NCBI GenBank assembly: GCA_022410635.1
Contig: JAJVDF010000347.1
Location: forward strand, 1,092,739 to 1,156,738
Source: Tretioscincus oriximinensis
Lineage: Eukaryota > Chordata > Lepidosauria > Squamata > Gymnophthalmidae
Reading direction: 5' to 3'
DNA: 64,000 nt
Part shown: positions 1 through 11,809 of the stretch, in pieces
How the letters are laid out: each line of letters starts with the position of its first letter
How positions within the stretch are numbered: the stretch's first letter is position 1
Notes under the pieces: model-generated
What the model was told of the DNA's origin: nothing
What the model saw: only the letters and a program-made list of their open reading frames with translations
The model's database searches: none
Translations under genes and position numbers: made by a program

Positions 1-310
1 GATCAGTGCATGGATAAAAAAAATCAAGAGAAGACCAAAAGCCTTGTGAAATGAAAAAAAGGAAAAATTCCAGGGACTACTTTGTACTCCAGGATATTCA
101 GCTCTCTGGTGAGCAACTGCCTGGGTTTCAATAGATTAGATTATAAAATGCTCTTCTCACCATCAGATTGTTGTACAGCATGAATCCCAGTTTCCTAGGA
201 AGAATCCCCACAGGCCATAATTGCCTTCCTTTCAAGTTGCCATGGTCAAATCACACTATTAATCACGAAGAATATTTCCTCTTCGTTGAAGATATTTCCT
301 TCTTTCTTAC

Positions 311-488
311 CCAACTGTGCCATCCGCCAACCAGCCTTGGGTGCACAGAGCGAATGAACAGTCTTGTACGGCTGTCTTCAGATCTTCCACACTGGCTAAG
401 TGAGCACCTGCTTCAGCACATGCGTTCTGTGCCATTAGTAAATCCAGGCTTTGTGAGGCATTCTTGGGTCCAAGGGCAAATAATTTCC
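311..488 (-). CDS. SUSD5: SUSD5 exon 2, start of Link domain (partial gene)
   Basis: This is an internal coding exon read on the minus strand. The acceptor is a pyrimidine-rich stretch ending in TTTGTAG next to base 488, and the donor is GG|GTAAGA below base 311. The 178-nt exon continues the phase of exon 1 (one base carried over) and ends with two bases of a codon. It encodes about 59 residues, including AGAHLASVEDLK, VQDCSFALCTQGWLADGT and NAS, an N-glycosylation sequon. These match the N-terminal half of the SUSD5 Link module (GAHLAS, VQDCSF, GWLADGT in human). Link modules bind hyaluronan in CD44- and TSG6-like proteins. SUSD5 itself is a poorly studied single-pass membrane protein with Link and Sushi domains. 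The later exons (rest of Link, Sushi, stalk, membrane segment) lie beyond the left edge. Confidence 0.88.
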
Positions 489-611
489 CTACAAAGCAAA
501 AGACGTATCATATAAAGTATAAAATACAAGTGGAAAATTTTGTTTGGTTCTTTTATCAGTGATATTTCTGGAGTATATCAGAATGGAATTAATTGTCCAC
601 TTATCACATAC

Positions 612-805
612 AAGATTACCCCTTTTGGGGGGGTTGAAGACCCGTTTTGGGGTGCCTCCCAGTTTTTTCTGAGGAAAATATTTTCAAAAAAAGATTTTTT
701 TNAAAAAACTTTTTGTTTTGTTTTGTTTTTTCCTCAGAAAAAAATGGGAGGCCTCCCAAAAATGGGTTTTCAACCCCCCCNAAAAAGGGTCATCTGGTCA
801 GCCTA
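612..805. mobile_element. Palindromic foldback element, copy 1
   Basis: Near-palindrome: the left arm CCCCTTTTGGGGGGGTTGAA mirrors a right arm ending GGGTCATCTGGTCAGCCTA. The centre is A/T runs flanked by GAGGAAA and TTTCCTC. The extreme left end (AGATTACC in place of CAGATGACC) is mutated or truncated. It contains two Ns inside homopolymers. Confidence 0.75.
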
Positions 806-1014
806 AGCTGAGCCACATCATATAGTGATCTAAACAGTTATACGTTCGACTTTTAGGGGATACAGTGTTTACATGTAAATGGTCTTTAATCTGTGTCTCC
901 TAAGTTTAACTTTTGGATTCAATATATTCTATGACACTGACGCTTTGTGATAAATTGACAGCAAACATAGTAGGTTCATCCATGCTATGTTGCGTTTATT
1001 AAGATGAGTCTCCC

Positions 1015-1290
1015 GACCAATTTCCTGTTAGAAGAAAAGATGTTTCCTCTGGGCAAAACTGAGTGCAAATTGGCTAAGAAGCAATCCTCCTACCCAGGGC
1101 TAGCTAAGATGCAGGCTGGTAGCTGTAGTCTGCAGGGCTGGGTCAAAGAGGCTGTCGTCTGCTGCTTGGACTACACTTCCCAGCAGGCCCAGCTGCCAGT
1201 ACAAAAATAACACCCATTTCACTTCACATTTGGACTGTTGCTACTGCTAGCTACTGCTACTTCATGAAGCTGGTAGGCATCCAAGATTTT
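1015..1290. repeat. Unclassified repeat shared with 44665-44960
   Basis: CCCAGGG..GCTAGCTAAGATGCAGG, GTAGTCTGCAGGGC and TGCTACTGCTAGCTACTGC parallel blocks at 44755-44905 in the same order. An interspersed family is implied; class unknown. Confidence 0.5.
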
Positions 1291-1659
1291 AAATGAGCAC
1301 TTGTCAGCGTGAAAAAAACGACATAGAAAAGCAAGCAGAAATACAACTAAAACTGCAAACAAATATTCCGCCTGAAGATATGAAACTAGAAGCTGTTCGC
1401 TTAGTTATTGTTGGCAACTGGCCTCCACTCTATATTNTCCAATAAGATGAAAACCCTCTACAGCCTGCATATAATTGAGGGGACACAGCTGTGGTAGTAA
1501 GAGGAAGTGCCAATATTGGCGATTTTGTACCACAAGGTGTTGTGTTCTCATAGTAACAAAGATGCCTGAACTTTCTCAATTCCTGCTGTTTCCCTTGCAT
1601 GTATTTGGAGTTTTGTGTGATCTGAGACTGCATCACAACACAACTTCAGCCTTAAAGGA

Positions 1660-2035
1660 CAGTGTTTAAGTGGTGATCTGATTGAAATGTATAAAATCAT
1701 GCATGGGATGGATAAGGTGATTTTCTCTATCACACAAAACTAGGACCAGGGGGTAGCTAGGAGCCTGGATAGCATAAAGATAGGATTAGACAAGTTCATG
1801 AAAGCCAGGGTAATAGCTACTAGAATGAATCTCTCGAAACTGCCTCTGAGGTGGGGCAACAGGCGGTATTCCTGAGGTACCATTTGCTGGGAGACGAGAA
1901 TATGTGAGGGTTTTGTCTTCTGCTTGAGACTGCCCAGGAGTAACCAGTGGGCCACTGTGTGAGACAGAATGCTGGATTAGGTGGGCTTTGCCCCAATTCA
2001 GTAGGATTCAGAACAGGATTATGTTCTTACGTTCA
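1660..2035 (+). mobile_element. CR1/L3-like LINE relic in SUSD5 intron 1
   Basis: GTGATCTGATTGAAATGTAT (broken GDLIEMYK frame) leads to TGAGACAGAATGCTGGATTA and a TTATGTTCTTACGTTC tail. Confidence 0.8.
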
Positions 2036-2063
2036 CTACATTTGGAATATTCATGCTGCATTA

Positions 2064-2276
2064 CAGATGACCAGATGACCCATTTTTTTGCGGCGGGTTG
2101 AAAACCCATTTTTGGGGTGCCTCCCAGTTTTTCTGAGGAAAAAAAATTAAAAAACCATTTTTTTTTGAAAAAAAAACTTTTTTTGAAACTTTTTTCCTCA
2201 GAAAAAACTGGGAGGCACCCTAAAACAGGGTTTTCAACCCCACCTCACCCCCAAAATGGGTCATCTGGTCAGCCTA
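2064..2276. mobile_element. Palindromic foldback element, copy 2
   Basis: Same family: GACCAGATGACCC at the left and GGGTCATCTGGTCAGCCTA at the right, with GGTGCCTCCCAG and CTGGGAGGCACC as mirrored internal blocks around an A/T centre. No obvious flanking duplication. Confidence 0.8.
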
Positions 2277-3453
2277 CAATATCCAAATATAGCAGAATAA
2301 CATCTGGCTGCGATCTTAGAATGTCATACCCCTAATGTGGTTTTATAGAACATGAAGTTTTTCATCGACTGTGGCCTATGCAGTATGGGGAAGTCTACCC
2401 AGCTAGCATTCCAGTGACACGATGATCTAACTTTAAGGAATCAAACAACAGCCTATGGTGCCTCTTTATACATCGTCTTCTGTTGCGATCGGAGTCACAA
2501 CATATACGAGACACGTTTTGGATTTTCATGGANCCTTCAGAAAGACTGTGAGGTCATCGCCCTGATGAACCTCCAGACCCCATCCTGGGGCTGCTTTTCA
2601 TTGAGATATCAGAAGGCTTGCACAATCCCTGTCTGCCTTTGCACGAACAATGGTTAATTAACACGTTGAGCAGAATTTAATCCTTCCTGATCTTCAGAGT
2701 AAACCTGAGCTTTATCCATGGTGTGCCAGTAGAAAAGCAGGTTACCCATTAGCCCAGGTAAATTAGTCACAGAGCCAGTGTACTTAAAGGCTTAGAAAAG
2801 TCTGAAGCCTTTTTCCCAGAATACTAAGAATATATGATCCCCGCAGTCTTCTGATCTAAACCTTTTCTCAAGCAATTAGATAGTTATGTCCGGTAGCTGA
2901 CTGGTCTCCTCTCATTTAATTGCTTAGAAAATTAGGCATCTCTTTACCACTCACATCTTCATTAGAAATTAAAAAAACTCTCTGGTGCTGTTCCAGTATG
3001 TACTTTTAGCCCATCTTCAGTCCTGAAGAACTAGGCTAAAACAGTTTTTTCCTGGTTTAGTCCAGTTCTTCAAGATTGAAGGTGGATTAAAAGTAAATAG
3101 CATCTATTTGTACATGTATTGTGACAGTTGCTTCCTGCATAGGCAAAGAACCCACCTTTGCTTGCTTTTTCTAAGTTCTACCTCAGAAGGATATTTTTTT
3201 CTTTCACAGATAATAGATTGTTGCAGTTCTAGCGACTTAATAAATACTGAACAAGAAAAAAGGCTCATAGAAGGGCATAAGAGAGAGAAGATCTAGAGGT
3301 ATGATCAGTTTTTAAAATAGGTGCCTAAAAACTTCCTGCCTTGCGGATTTTTTCCCTCAGCACTACGTTTTGTGCTCACATGTGCTCATTGGCCACTGGT
3401 AAGCTGAGGAGAATTGGGGGGTGGAGGAGGGGGGGTGGTATATGATACTAGAC

Positions 3454-4059
3454 CAGTCTTTCTCAAAGTGGGCGATAACGCCCCCTTGTGGGCGCTGGAG
3501 GCCTATAGGGGGCAGTGAAGGGCACAGAGAAGATTGGGAGGCGTTGAAGTGGTTTAGGGGGGGCGATGGCTAATTTAAAATTTTTTTTTGCTTTTAACAC
3601 AAACTTTACCACTCCTTTACGCTTAACACACATTTCCTNGTGTAACGCCATCTAGGGGACTAGACAGTAACTATTTCCTGTCCGATAGTTGTCAAACTGT
3701 ACTATAGATGGCGGTAAGCTCCAATGCGAAGCGAGAGGTTTCCAGTAAATTCAAGCCTGATATTAACAAACTTGTTAAAAATCATCAAATTCATCCTTCA
3801 CATTAGATTAGTTTTAAAATTCAAATTGAAATGTTTGTTTTAATAACATGAATAAAAGTTTTCCTAATATTACAAAATGGTGTTTTACATTACCCTCATC
3901 AGAAAGTCTTATTTTCACATGACACACATAATTTAGTTATTAAAATAATGACTGCGATTGTGATTCTTAAGATGTAGTAAAGTAAAAAAATTTGGGGGGT
4001 GCTAGAAAATAATTAATTCTTGAAGTGGGCGGTAGACGAAATAAGTTTGAGAACCTCTG
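3454..4059. mobile_element. Non-autonomous hAT (Charlie-like) element with exact 8-bp TSD
   Basis: Ends are CAGTCTTTCTCAAAGTGGGC and, inverted, CAGAGGTTCTCAAACTT, the CAGnGnTTCTCAAA ends of hAT-Charlie elements. The 8-bp duplication tactagac is perfect at 3446-3453 and 4060-4067. The 606-bp interior has no transposase frame. Confidence 0.92.
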
Positions 4060-5411
4060 TACTAGACCGAGAATAAAACCAACAAATGCTCAACAACAAA
4101 CTTGCCAAAGTTCAAAAAAACACCAAACGGATGTACTCTATAAATATACACAACATATACTTCCTTCATATAAACAAATGAGTATATATAGATTTCATAN
4201 AGAGTATGTTATATACTTCAATACAATCAAAGGACAAAAATTATAGGGCTATCCCATTCCTGGATGGACTTGGGATTTTCAACATATTCAAGGATCCCCG
4301 GAAACCAACAGAAAGAGAGTTAATACTTCAAGCTTCTGTCAGGTACATCTTCAAAGGCAGGGGTGGCAACACGTCCTTTTTGTCAATGGTTCCNGAATAT
4401 GACGATGATGATAGATTTTAACAAAAAACTATGTGCTATGAAGGATGACTTTTCTAAGTCTATCATGTCAATAGAATGTCATTATTTGNTTTTTTTTATT
4501 TTATTATACAAAATAAACATTGTTGTCAATATCTGCTTTTCAAATAGAATTTCTCAGAGAGAAATGGACTCTTTTCATTCACTAATAAGGTTCTGTAGTT
4601 GGCTGTGTAAATTCTGTAGGAGGAAGGCTTCTTCTTTGGTGCAATGGTTTTAAGATTAGACCATTGGCATTATGGGAACTTTTGACTCATGACCACAGCA
4701 TGATTACTACGGGCTTTGGCGGCAGCCATGTCATGGTGATTTAAAGAATGCACAATATCACACTATGTCACACTGTAAAAAAACAGAGGGGAAAAACAGC
4801 TTTTATAGTATTTTTTCCTGATGTAGATGAATATTTATCCATCTGAATGAAGATCCCAACAGTACACATGCATAGATGTTGAAAATGGCAGCCACACTTG
4901 TGTGAATGGTGGAAATCATGCACATCAAGGTATTTTCCGCACTCTCATTGCCCCCTCATTGTGTCACTGCCCAACATCTTGACAGAAAAAGACCATCACA
5001 TAATTCATTCACGATGTGATATTGCTTCGTTGCATGACAATTGAGCGCTATCTGCAGGGGGACCAATTGTCTGCTCTGCCCTTGCAGATAAAAGGTCCAA
5101 TTAACGTTCTGTTACCTGTGATATTTATGCAATGCACTTTTTATTGGCTGTAATCATGCCTGTCAACTCCAGGGTGTGCACTAATAATAAATGAGTAATA
5201 ATTAGGTAGCATTTCTACATTCATTGCTTGGCTGCCTAAGGCTATAAATCCTACCTATAAGAGTCAACTGCAGGTCTTACAGTTTGGAAGACTATTGTTC
5301 TTAATAGTTGTTTATTTTATTGTTTTGTTCTCTTTTGAGGACACGCATTATATATTTCAACTCTACTAAACAAACAGACAATATAAAATTTCTCAGAGGA
5401 CCATGATAAAC

Positions 5412-5587
5412 AGGTGAACCCCCGTAATAAAGAACCGCTATATAACAAAATTTGTCGTATAACACACAAATTTGAAAGTCCCGATGGAACACCAGTAATG
5501 TTACAATGGATTCGGTTATAAAGAAATTTCATTATAAAGAACAAATCCACCTGTTCATTATAACGATGTTATAACAGGGTTTCATCA
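5412..5587. mobile_element. Tigger/pogo-like palindromic element (decayed)
   Basis: The left TGAACCCCCGTAATAAAGAACCGCTATA-like arm is mirrored by TTATAACGATGTTATAACAGGGTTTCA on the right, with further repeats of TATAAAGAA inside. The CCCCGTTATAACGA-type ends resemble pogo/Tigger elements. Exact limits and TA flanks are uncertain. Confidence 0.5.
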
Positions 5588-5823
5588 ATATTCTTAATCT
5601 CATGTATTGCTATGAATTTGAATAAATTGTGACTATGAGGATTTTTATCTCAGAAGTAATTTGCCTGAAGTCATCTTATCAGAATGCAGTGTTATGGCTA
5701 GTTGATGGCCTTTGCTTTGTCCATATTTCTCCACCATCTGCTTTCCACGACAACACCATATTACTGCCAGTACAAAAATCCATTAGGCAGTGAATATGAA
5801 GAGAATAAAATAAATAAAGAAAT

Positions 5824-6129
5824 AAGAAGAAGAACTGGGTTCTTATACCCCGCTTTTCTCACCTTTTCAAAGGGACTCAAAGTGGCTTACAAGGGTATTT
5901 TTGCACGAAGGCTCACATTCTATCTTCCCCACCAGGTTGTGGTGGTTCCCATGTATTTACTTGCAGTCAGTTGCAATTTCTTGCAATTCATACTTTCGAA
6001 TAGCTGGGTTGGCTTGAGCTACAGGCTAGTGGGAGGTGCTCACCCCTCCCCATGTCCGACACAGGGCTTCGAAACCCAATAACCCAGGTGAGGGACCATT
6101 TCCTAAGCGACTGAACTATCCATGCCTGT
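5824..6129 (-). mobile_element. tRNA-derived SINE with (CTT)n tail, copy in SUSD5 intron 1
   Basis: Same family: head at 6129 (GGCATGGATAGTTCAGTCGC), tail (GAA)n at 5824-5836 next to an AATAAATAAAG run. It carries more substitutions than the copies at 31 and 46 kb. Confidence 0.9.
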
Positions 6130-7209
6130 CAAGAACGATGTAACTTAGACCGCTGGAGGGGGTGGGGTGGATATTTTGAACCATGGGTGAAATATGTCGG
6201 TCTGGCATTCTGGCGATCATTACAGTTCAATATAAGCATCTTTCCCCCTGCGAAATAGCACGATCCTATACAAATCTTAATTAGATAGAAGAACTTCAAA
6301 ATGTCATTCGTTTTAGAAAACCATACACTCAAGCTAAAAACAGACAATAGCTTATTATTACAGTCAGAGCAAGAACAGTCTTAACATTTTATTAAAATAA
6401 CTCCTTTTCTTGGGAAATCTGCTTTTTTAAAGCAAGTTGTATTGTGATTTCCCAAAACCTTCTAAAATAAATCCAAGCTTTTCACACTAAACAAAATTAC
6501 TTTAAAGGACATTCATTAAAGTAAGCATAAAGATACTTGGAAAATGCCTAAGAATAATAGAGTTTTGTTATTAATGTAGCTGATTTATGCCATAAGGGAT
6601 GCCTACAGACTTACCACATATTGCTACATAGCATTTTTCAAAAGCCTTTCCTTGCCCTGGTTACACAGTTACTTTTAAACCTTCATCCTGAATAATTAGC
6701 TTAATTTGCTTCCCCCCCCCCCCAGTATCTAATCAGAAAGGTAGTCTCAGACGTTTTAGGCCCTGGTCACCGCTAATGTTTAATCCAACTTCAGTCCACT
6801 ATTAGAATGGAAGAATGCAGCAATAATATGAATATTGTAGTTATTTTCTTTCCACATTATTTAAACCAAAAGTTGGTTTCTTTAGTTAGAGAATCCCAAA
6901 ATAAAACGTCTTGCCACTTTGCTGACGTATTCTCTCTGACTGGCCATAGTCACACACGTGCTAATAAACAAATCTCAGTTCTGAAGGACTGACACGCAGA
7001 AAAAGAGGTTATCTTTCATCCTCAAGGGTGACCAGCACCTTAAAGTCTACTTCTCTCAAGACAGCTTCATTCTTCAGTTGATTTGAAACCTTACATGCAC
7101 ACACACAAGAGCAGCCCATGCATTTTTTCAACCCTTTGCAAGAACCTCAAATTGAGACCTTGCTGGTCTCAGCAATGACAATTAAACCCACGCAGGCAAC
7201 ACAACTTAC

Positions 7210-7306
7210 CATCAGCTTCAACGGAGGCGAACTGGAGGAGGAATAAAGCAGATCCCACCCATTGCACAAAAGTGATGGAAGGCGACTTCCTATAAGCCGG
7301 AGCCAT
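7210..7306 (-). CDS. SUSD5: SUSD5 exon 1, start codon and signal peptide
   Basis: The ATG lies in an excellent initiation context (GCCACCATGG). The exon encodes a short basic N-terminus (MAPAYRKSPS), then a hydrophobic signal-peptide core (VGSALFLLQFASV) ending in EADG. The donor is GATG|GTAAGT. The phase (one base left over) fits the acceptor of exon 2 at 488, so the joined protein reads ...VEADG-K-LFAL. Human SUSD5 has the same ADGK junction after its signal peptide. The signal-peptide sequence itself is not conserved, so the identification rests on the splice position, the phase and exon 2. Intron 1 is 6.7 kb. The 5' UTR is not resolved. A CCCCTAG sequence about 30 nt before the ATG could be an acceptor of an upstream noncoding exon. 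The surroundings are not CpG-rich. Confidence 0.8.
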
Positions 7307-7872
7307 GGTGGCAACAATGAGAGTTTCTAGGGGAAAAGTTCCTCTGGGGTTGAAGGGAAGGACGGAGGCAGAAGAGGGAAAGAGGATAGAAAGAAATTAA
7401 AGCAGCATAATTCTGTGCTTTGGACATTTACTGATGGGCAGGCAGAAAGGCAGAGGAAAAGCATGAGGATTAGCAAAGGACTCTCCTCTCCTTGGGGTTG
7501 GTCTGGGAAGGAACGAGGAGGAGGAACCCGTTTGCCGGCTGGAGAAGAAAGATTTTATTTGGCTCCCTTGTGCACATAGAGAACCAGTGTGAAAAATCTC
7601 ACTATCCTGGCCGGAAACCCTTTTACGCATTTCAGGCAAGGGGAGGGGAGAAGAGGAAAGGGGTGATATAAGATAATTCACTGGAGAAAATCACAATGCT
7701 GCAGAACCTGAATCTTTGGAGTATTAAACTAAGACCTCACAAGTGGAAACATTAGCAGGAAACAAACAGTGAGGGCCATACAATGGAAGCAACAAGAACA
7801 GGCATTTATGTGTAGTAACTCAGGAAAAAAAAATGATGGAATGCAAGCCCTGTCTTTCCCAAACTCAGTATT

Positions 7873-7955
7873 TGCATATCATAGAAGCGTAGAGTTGGAA
7901 GGGACCTCCAGGGTCATCAGGGCCAACCAACCCACCCACCCCACTCAATAATACA
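7873..7955 (-). mobile_element. CR1 3' end
   Basis: Plus strand reads ATCATAGAAGCGTAGAGTTG, GAAGGGACCTCCAGGGTCAT and CCAACCCACCC, the reverse of the CR1 terminus. Confidence 0.8.
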
Positions 7956-9087
7956 GGGTGCCCATGAATCTCATCATGATCAGATGGAAACAGGAAGAAC
8001 CTCTTGCATGAAGCCTTGGCCTTGGTGCGACATCTATAAAATCTCTACTCTCCAATACAAGAACTGTATGGCTCATATAAAGCAACTCCCCCCCCCCCCA
8101 GTTGCTGTATTCCTGTGAAAACAATGCCTAGACTGACAACTGGTATAGAAAGAAGCTTTTGATGAAGAGGGAGATGAATTAGGCCAGGGCTTAGGCTAGA
8201 GTGTGGTTATTTGTGTTGCTTTTATTAGGATGTGATGCCTGCTTGGTTTTCAACCACTGATATTTTTGTTTTGATTTCTGCAGCATCTGTTTCATTGGCT
8301 CAAAAGGAAGATCTCATAAAGATCAGAAAAATTGTTTTTGCCGTTGCCAGAAAGTTTCTGGTTAACGGTTCTGGCAATGGAGAGACACAATAATTGGGCA
8401 AAGTATTTTACAGTTGCTGTTGGTTTTCAATTAATTTACTTTCCAGTAACGATGGCCATTTAGCATGACATACACACAGTCACACAAAGTCACAACCCTT
8501 ATTTCTCACATACCAAGCTTTCCGCTCATCTGCTTATAATCCGATTCTAGATACAACAGTTAAACATGTTATTAGCTCATCCTAAGATGAAGATTGTGGT
8601 GAAATCTGGTAGAATTCGGGACTATAATACAATATCTGAGCAGTTCATTGATCATACAGTCAAGGATTCATGTTCATATTTCAGGAAACAGATATAAAGC
8701 ACTGCTATGGACAGGTATGCACAAACAGATTATTTCCCCCTTTCCATTGAAGAACCACATTTAATAATTTTAGAGATGAAAAAATAAATCCCAACTATAA
8801 CGGTCCCTATTAAATAAATGCAAAGCAAAATCTCAGATTTATTATTTTCAGTGTCTTTCATCAGTAATCTATGGTAAAAGAACTTCATGTGCCTTAACTG
8901 TAAATGTGCCCAAAATATAACTGGAAATGAAATAAGTTGTATTTCCAATGTTGTGTTTTGTGTCTGAAAATAAACAAATCACACATACACAATAGATTCT
9001 GATAAGCACCTATAATACAAGTTTTCCTTGGGGCTTTATTTTTCTCAAATACTTCAAAAATTTAATTCTTGGCTCCATTAATATATA

Positions 9088-9169
9088 TATACTGCTCAAA
9101 ACAATTAAGGGAACACTTTAACATACACTGTTATGTTAAAGTGTTCCGTTAATTGTTTTGAGCAGTATA
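9088..9169. mobile_element. Tc1/mariner MITE, near-perfect 82-bp palindrome
   Basis: The left arm TATACTGCTCAAAACAATTA is mirrored at the right (TAATTGTTTTGAGCAGTATA), and GGGAACACTTTAACATA against TATGTTAAAGTGTTCC completes arms of about 39 bp. The TACTGCTCAAAA end is the widespread Tc1/mariner MITE end. It sits in an AT run at a TA target. Confidence 0.88.
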
Positions 9170-9486
9170 CATACATTCTTGTTTATACTGTTGTTATATT
9201 TTTATCTTGCTTTTATTGATGTTATATTTGTTTTTATTGTTGTTAATTGCCCAAGCTTTTGGGTATAGAGCAGACGATATGTGAAAATACACATATATTA
9301 GACATTTACTCATGTACCCAAAAGTTCAAGCTGTTAACAACAATGAAAACAAGACATAACAACAGTAAAAAATATAAATATGCATAAATTTCATTAATTT
9401 GCTGGCCTTGGGAATTAATACTCAAAATGTTAAAACAGATAAAAATCAACAGAACCCATCCAACCATTACTTGCATCCCACAACGT

Positions 9487-9681
9487 TAGGCTGACCAGAT
9501 GACCCCTTTTTNGGGGGGTTGAAAACCCATTTTTGGGGTGCCTCCCAGTTTTTTCTGAGGAAATTGTTTTCAAAAGAATTTTTTTTCGGATTTTAAATTT
9601 TTTTTTTCCTCAGAAAATACTGGGAGGCACCTCAAAAATAGGTTTTCAATCCCCCCCCAAAGGGGTCATCTGGTCAGCCTA
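9487..9681. mobile_element. Palindromic foldback element, copy 3 (complete ends)
   Basis: This is the clearest single copy: TAGGCTGACCAGATGACCCC at the left and its exact inverse at the right end. Flanks are cacaacgt on the left and cataacat on the right, matching at 6 of 8 bases. The two differences are transitions, one at a CpG, so this may be a decayed 8-bp target duplication. Confidence 0.85.
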
Positions 9682-10505
9682 CATAACATGGGTTAGTTAT
9701 GCTTTAATTGGTACATGTTCCTAGGTATTAATTTTTATTTTATTAATTTAAAGCATAACAGTTGACCACACATGTTACAGTGGGGAAACAAAAGTCTACT
9801 CAAAAAAGGAAACCAGTTTATACCAATCTAAGGAATATGGAACTGTGGTTACAATTCTCCTCGCACTGTATATTTATTGTATGAATTTATCGTAACACTT
9901 ACCTTACCCTGTGATATGAAATTGTTCGCAGTTCTACCGAAGCGTCTAATGTTCCCCTTCGCTTGCCCCCTTCCTGCCTTTAGTGTAAGAGGAGGGGGCA
10001 ATGAAAGGTGCCTTTGTTTATAGGGTCTGAGTTATGATCCAAAGCAAGGAGATGCAAGCAGGTCTCTTTGAAAAACTGTCTGGCACTCAGCTCAGTCTAG
10101 TAGCTGCAGGGAACTTTCAGTTTTATTTATACAGAGTGTTTTCACCCTATTAAATGAAAAGTAATAACACAGAGAGCTANCTGAAAGAAATTTGACTTTT
10201 TTTGTTGTTGTTTGAAAGTTTCACGAAAAGTATACAGGCCGACTTGTGGGTGGCACAGGAAACAATTGCAACTGTGCTGTGACTCTTTCGGTGTTCTGAT
10301 AACTGTCATAATATGGGGTCAAGTGTNTTATATGATGGACCATGACCTCACATAAATCATAGTGATGCCATGTCAACTATAAGAAATCACACGCCAGTAA
10401 TGAGTGACTGACTAGACCCAAGAAAAGAAAGCGGCTCTGTTTAAAATTCATCCCAAGAGCTAGACATATTTTAAAAAGAATGTTGAAAATAAAAATGTAT
10501 ATATA

Positions 10506-10742
10506 CAGGGTGCTTCAAAAAAATGTATACACACTTTGAACTTCCATAGAAAGTTTATTTACTGTTCTACAAAGTTAAATTTCAGGATTTCCCGATTTGA
10601 ACAGTATTAACATTTGTTATTTACGTTTTATTTACATTGGACTTTAAGCTTTCTAATTTCCTGAAATTTAACTTTGTAGAACAGTAAATAAATTTTCTAT
10701 GGAAGTTCAAAGTGTGTATACATATTTTTGGAAGCACCCTGT
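10506..10742. mobile_element. Mariner-type MITE with long inverted repeats
   Basis: Ends ACAGGGTGCTTCAAAAAAAT and its inverse (ATTTTTGGAAGCACCCTGT) extend into arms of about 80 bp (CACTTTGAACTTCCATAGAAA, in pieces) around a short unique centre. It is flanked by TATATA, consistent with TA target duplication. No coding sequence. Confidence 0.88.
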
Positions 10743-10759
10743 ATATATATATAAGCGGT

Positions 10760-11516
10760 TAACGGGTATTCGCTTTCCACGTTAATCGATGCCTAACGGA
10801 AATCAGAAGGCAGCTTGGTCCGCAGTAGGTAGACACGTGTAACAGGAATCACACGGGCAACATGACTTGGCTCAAGAAGCAATTTCAGGAGGCCCACAGG
10901 TCATGGAGTCCTCCAGAATGCCCTCGTGTTCAATCTTTTATTGACCCAAAATCAGAAGGCGTGTATTAGGATTATGATGTCAAGAAAGGGGTGGGCAGAC
11001 CCCACGTGGGTCAGGTGGTGACACCTGTGTGACGTGTTTCTCTCCTCCCCAAGGAGGTGCAGCCTGGTCAGGAACTCCAAATATGGTATAAGGTTGGTAA
11101 ACAGGATGGACCCTCAGTAGCCACTTAATTGCTNTTGCATTATCTTAATTACTGGAACCCAGTGACTCACCCTGAGGAGAAGTGGAATTAATGATCTTAA
11201 GTGGTTTACCTCCTGGCTGCTATCAGGCTGAAGGGTCAGCCCAGGTGCACAACCTGGTTAAACAAAGATTGTGCCTTTGCCTTAATAGGTGCCAATTTAA
11301 TCTATTCAGTCTGGCAAGGCTTCCATGAATGAGATATGCCTTGGGGGCAGGAAGAAGTGATTAGGTGGTTCCTGTAATCTCCTGGGCTGCGTTGACCAGA
11401 GATTTTTTGCAAAATTTCTCAACAGGCCTGACTTTGGCTCACAGGGTCAATCCAAGTTCATATTATACTAATATATATTATTGCCAATTAATATATGGTA
11501 TATGACTGATCCCCAC
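10760..11516 (-). mobile_element. Solo LTR of an endogenous retrovirus or LTR retrotransposon
   Basis: The block of about 757 bp is flanked by the direct repeat aagcggt (10753-10759 and 11517-11523). Read on the minus strand it starts at or just after TGTGGGGATCAG and ends ATACCCGTTA. AATAAAAGATTGAACACGAGGG (polyadenylation signal at 10942-10937) sits about 180 bp before the end, as expected for an R/U5 arrangement. The 3' terminus TTA instead of CA is atypical. No internal viral coding sequence is present. Confidence 0.65.
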
Positions 11517-11809
11517 AAGCGGTAAAGAAACACTTTTCAAATCTGCCAGAACTTAACACAAATTGCTGAAGCCAATCCCTTCATTTTTCTACATTTAGGA
11601 CTGCAGTATGCAAATTCTATATACTCCAATACCTGGAAACTGTTTCTACTCAGCATTTGAAACTTTCTGTGCCACTTTCAGCATTCTCAGGTTTCACAAT
11701 GAAAGTGCATGTGTTTTTCATTCAAGATTCTCTTTTGAGTTCAGTAGGATTTTCTCCCAGGTAGGAAGTAGTGGACTGTAGTGAAAGGAATAGAGTCTGA
11801 CAGAAACAA

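Larger units (their letters stand above)
489..7209 (-). other. SUSD5: SUSD5 intron 1
   Basis: This 6.7-kb intron is bounded by the donor at 7209 and the acceptor at 489. It contains two palindromic elements, a CR1 relic, a hAT element with exact target duplications, a Tigger-like palindrome and a tRNA-derived SINE, each listed separately. I see no further coding sequence. AT-rich stretches around 4.7-5.3 kb and 6.4-6.9 kb show no repeat that I recognise and could hold noncoding regulatory sequence. Confidence 0.75.

Noticed and set aside
168..515. 115-codon plus-strand frame at the left edge
   Set aside because: It is the antisense shadow of SUSD5 exon 2, whose splice sites and Link-domain match are clear on the minus strand.
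5702..6082. 126-codon open frame with a hydrophobic stretch
   Set aside because: The C-terminal two thirds are the reverse strand of a tRNA-derived SINE; the same peptide recurs at 31237-31443 and 45862-46044.
6709..6723. C homopolymers here and near 8090 as regulatory sites
   Set aside because: Simple homopolymers with no supporting context; length may be a sequencing artefact.
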